A stretch of DNA of 6,577 nucleotides from Myxococcales bacterium (GTDB lineage: Bacteria > Myxococcota_A > Polyangia > Polyangiales > Polyangiaceae). This document shows positions 5,829 through 6,577 of the stretch, piece by piece. The stretch is taken from assembly GCA_023248785.1 (NCBI GenBank), contig JAHFDX010000220.1:1-6577 (forward strand), read 5' to 3'. The notes beneath the pieces are model-generated. The model saw nothing but the letters and a program-made list of their open reading frames with translations. It was not told where the DNA came from and did not search any database. Both the position numbers and the translations under genes were made by a program. Position 1 is the stretch's first letter. Every line of letters starts with the position of its first letter.

Positions 5829-6577
5829 CTACTTCGCTGTCTTCGCCTTCGCGGATCGTTGAGGCGAATCCGTCTTCGCAACAGGAGCTCCAGCGCCCTT
5901 GCGCAAATCGGAGAGCAAGAGCTGCCGGGCCTTCACCCAGCCGCCCACGACTTTGAGATACGCAGCTTGGGCCTTCTTCTCTTTCGCTTTGCAAGCGGCT
6001 TCGTTTCTTTTTTCCCAGGACGTCGCAAGCGCATCAACACGCGCACTACGCACGCGATCGGGCAGCACCGCCTGGTCAAGTGCGTCGAACTGCGCCTGCC
6101 CAGGAGCGCCATTCTTTTCAATGCACGCCGACCATGCCTTTTCTCCCTCGGCGAATGCATCTGCCTCCGCTCGGGGGATACCACCCGCTTTCGCGAGGAT
6201 TTCTACGTCCTCGGCGTAGAGCCACGAGACCAGCACTTCGCTGGGCCACTTGTCGACCGGCGGTGCGCCGATCGCAAGCAGAGAACAAGGAGCAGAAAAG
6301 CGACCGCCTTCGATCGTAACGAACACGCAGCCCATGTCGTTGATGTTCCAAACCAAACCGGGGGTGCCGATTGGCACGTTAAACTTCGTGTCGTTCAGAG
6401 CTGCGCTTTCCAACTTTTCGGCGTTCCACCACACGCGAAACAGAAGGTCCCCGCCCAACTTTGTGAAAGGCCCTTTGAGGACCGACTCATTTGCAAGCTG
6501 CGGTCGGTTTGCTGTGAACTCCTTGCCCGGTGCCGGTGCCCACTGCCAGTTCGTGCCTGGATAAATCGTCGGAGACG
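5829..6577 (-). CDS. Hypothetical protein, 5' end beyond the right edge
   Basis: The frame ends at TAG 5829-5831 and stays open to the right edge, giving 248 visible residues. A TTG at 6456-6458 is only an internal codon: the 39 codons before it are open and protein-like (W-x-W near the edge). The N-terminal half is beta-like with aromatic residues (RVWWNAEK) and two Cys (DMGCVF and SAPCS). The second half is helical and rich in Ala, Lys and Glu, with two further Cys (SACIEK and EAACKA) and a basic, Ala/Lys-rich tail. I do not recognise the family. The stop codon is 2 bp from that of the convergent amidotransferase gene, so the two transcripts are likely to overlap. No terminator is visible between them. 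Confidence 0.7.
   Translation of the reverse strand, partial: SPTIYPGTNWQWAPAPGKEFTANRPQLANESVLKGPFTKLGGDLLFRVWWNAEKLESAALNDTKFNVPIGTPGLVWNINDMGCVFVTIEGGRFSAPCSLLAIGAPPVDKWPSEVLVSWLYAEDVEILAKAGGIPRAEADAFAEGEKAWSACIEKNGAPGQAQFDALDQAVLPDRVRSARVDALATSWEKRNEAACKAKEKKAQAAYLKVVGGWVKARQLLLSDLRKGAGAPVAKTDSPQRSAKAKTAK

Noticed and set aside
5829..6458. Hypothetical gene starting at TTG 6458
   Set aside because: The frame stays open and protein-like to the right edge, so the TTG is more likely internal and the gene is 5'-truncated by the window.

Overview
The window is moderately GC-rich chromosomal DNA, judged by eye. It most likely comes from a Myxococcota-type deltaproteobacterial relative. This assignment is inferred from gene content (a DUF3105 lipoprotein, a Cys-rich repeat protein, a secreted ClpP-like protein and an IS630 remnant) and rests on no marker gene. 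All genes but one are on the minus strand. I see no rRNA, tRNA or CRISPR.

Left end (1-1635): a long minus-strand reading frame stays open from about 1019 to the left edge. It encodes a cysteine-rich protein with three divergent copies of a ~50-residue four-Cys repeat, so the plus-strand ORFs over it are shadows. Its upstream end joins, in frame, a 3'-truncated IS630-family transposase gene (978-1567). That transposase is split by an A8 tract forming the heptamer A AAA AAG, so the first catalytic Asp region (FEDEA) lies in the -1 frame, the same frame as the Cys-rich protein. The result is an IS/host gene chimera.

Middle (1636-5037): a DUF3105 lipoprotein comes first. Upstream of it lies a 10-bp perfect palindrome flanked by a second symmetric pair of half-sites. 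Next is an exported protein with a long coiled coil and a ClpP/SppA-fold serine protease domain with an apparently intact triad. The third gene is an aldo/keto reductase homologue that seems to lack all four residues of the canonical AKR catalytic tetrad.

Right end (5038-6577): a class I glutamine amidotransferase-like gene (plus strand) is divergent from the AKR gene with only 27-48 bp between them. It converges, with 2 bp between stop codons, on a minus-strand gene of unknown function that runs off the right edge.

The AKR/GATase pair may share a regulatory region. The other genes show no obvious common pathway. No complete known defence or biosynthetic system is visible. The most unusual items are the IS/Cys-repeat chimera, the tetrad-less AKR and the exported coiled-coil ClpP homologue.
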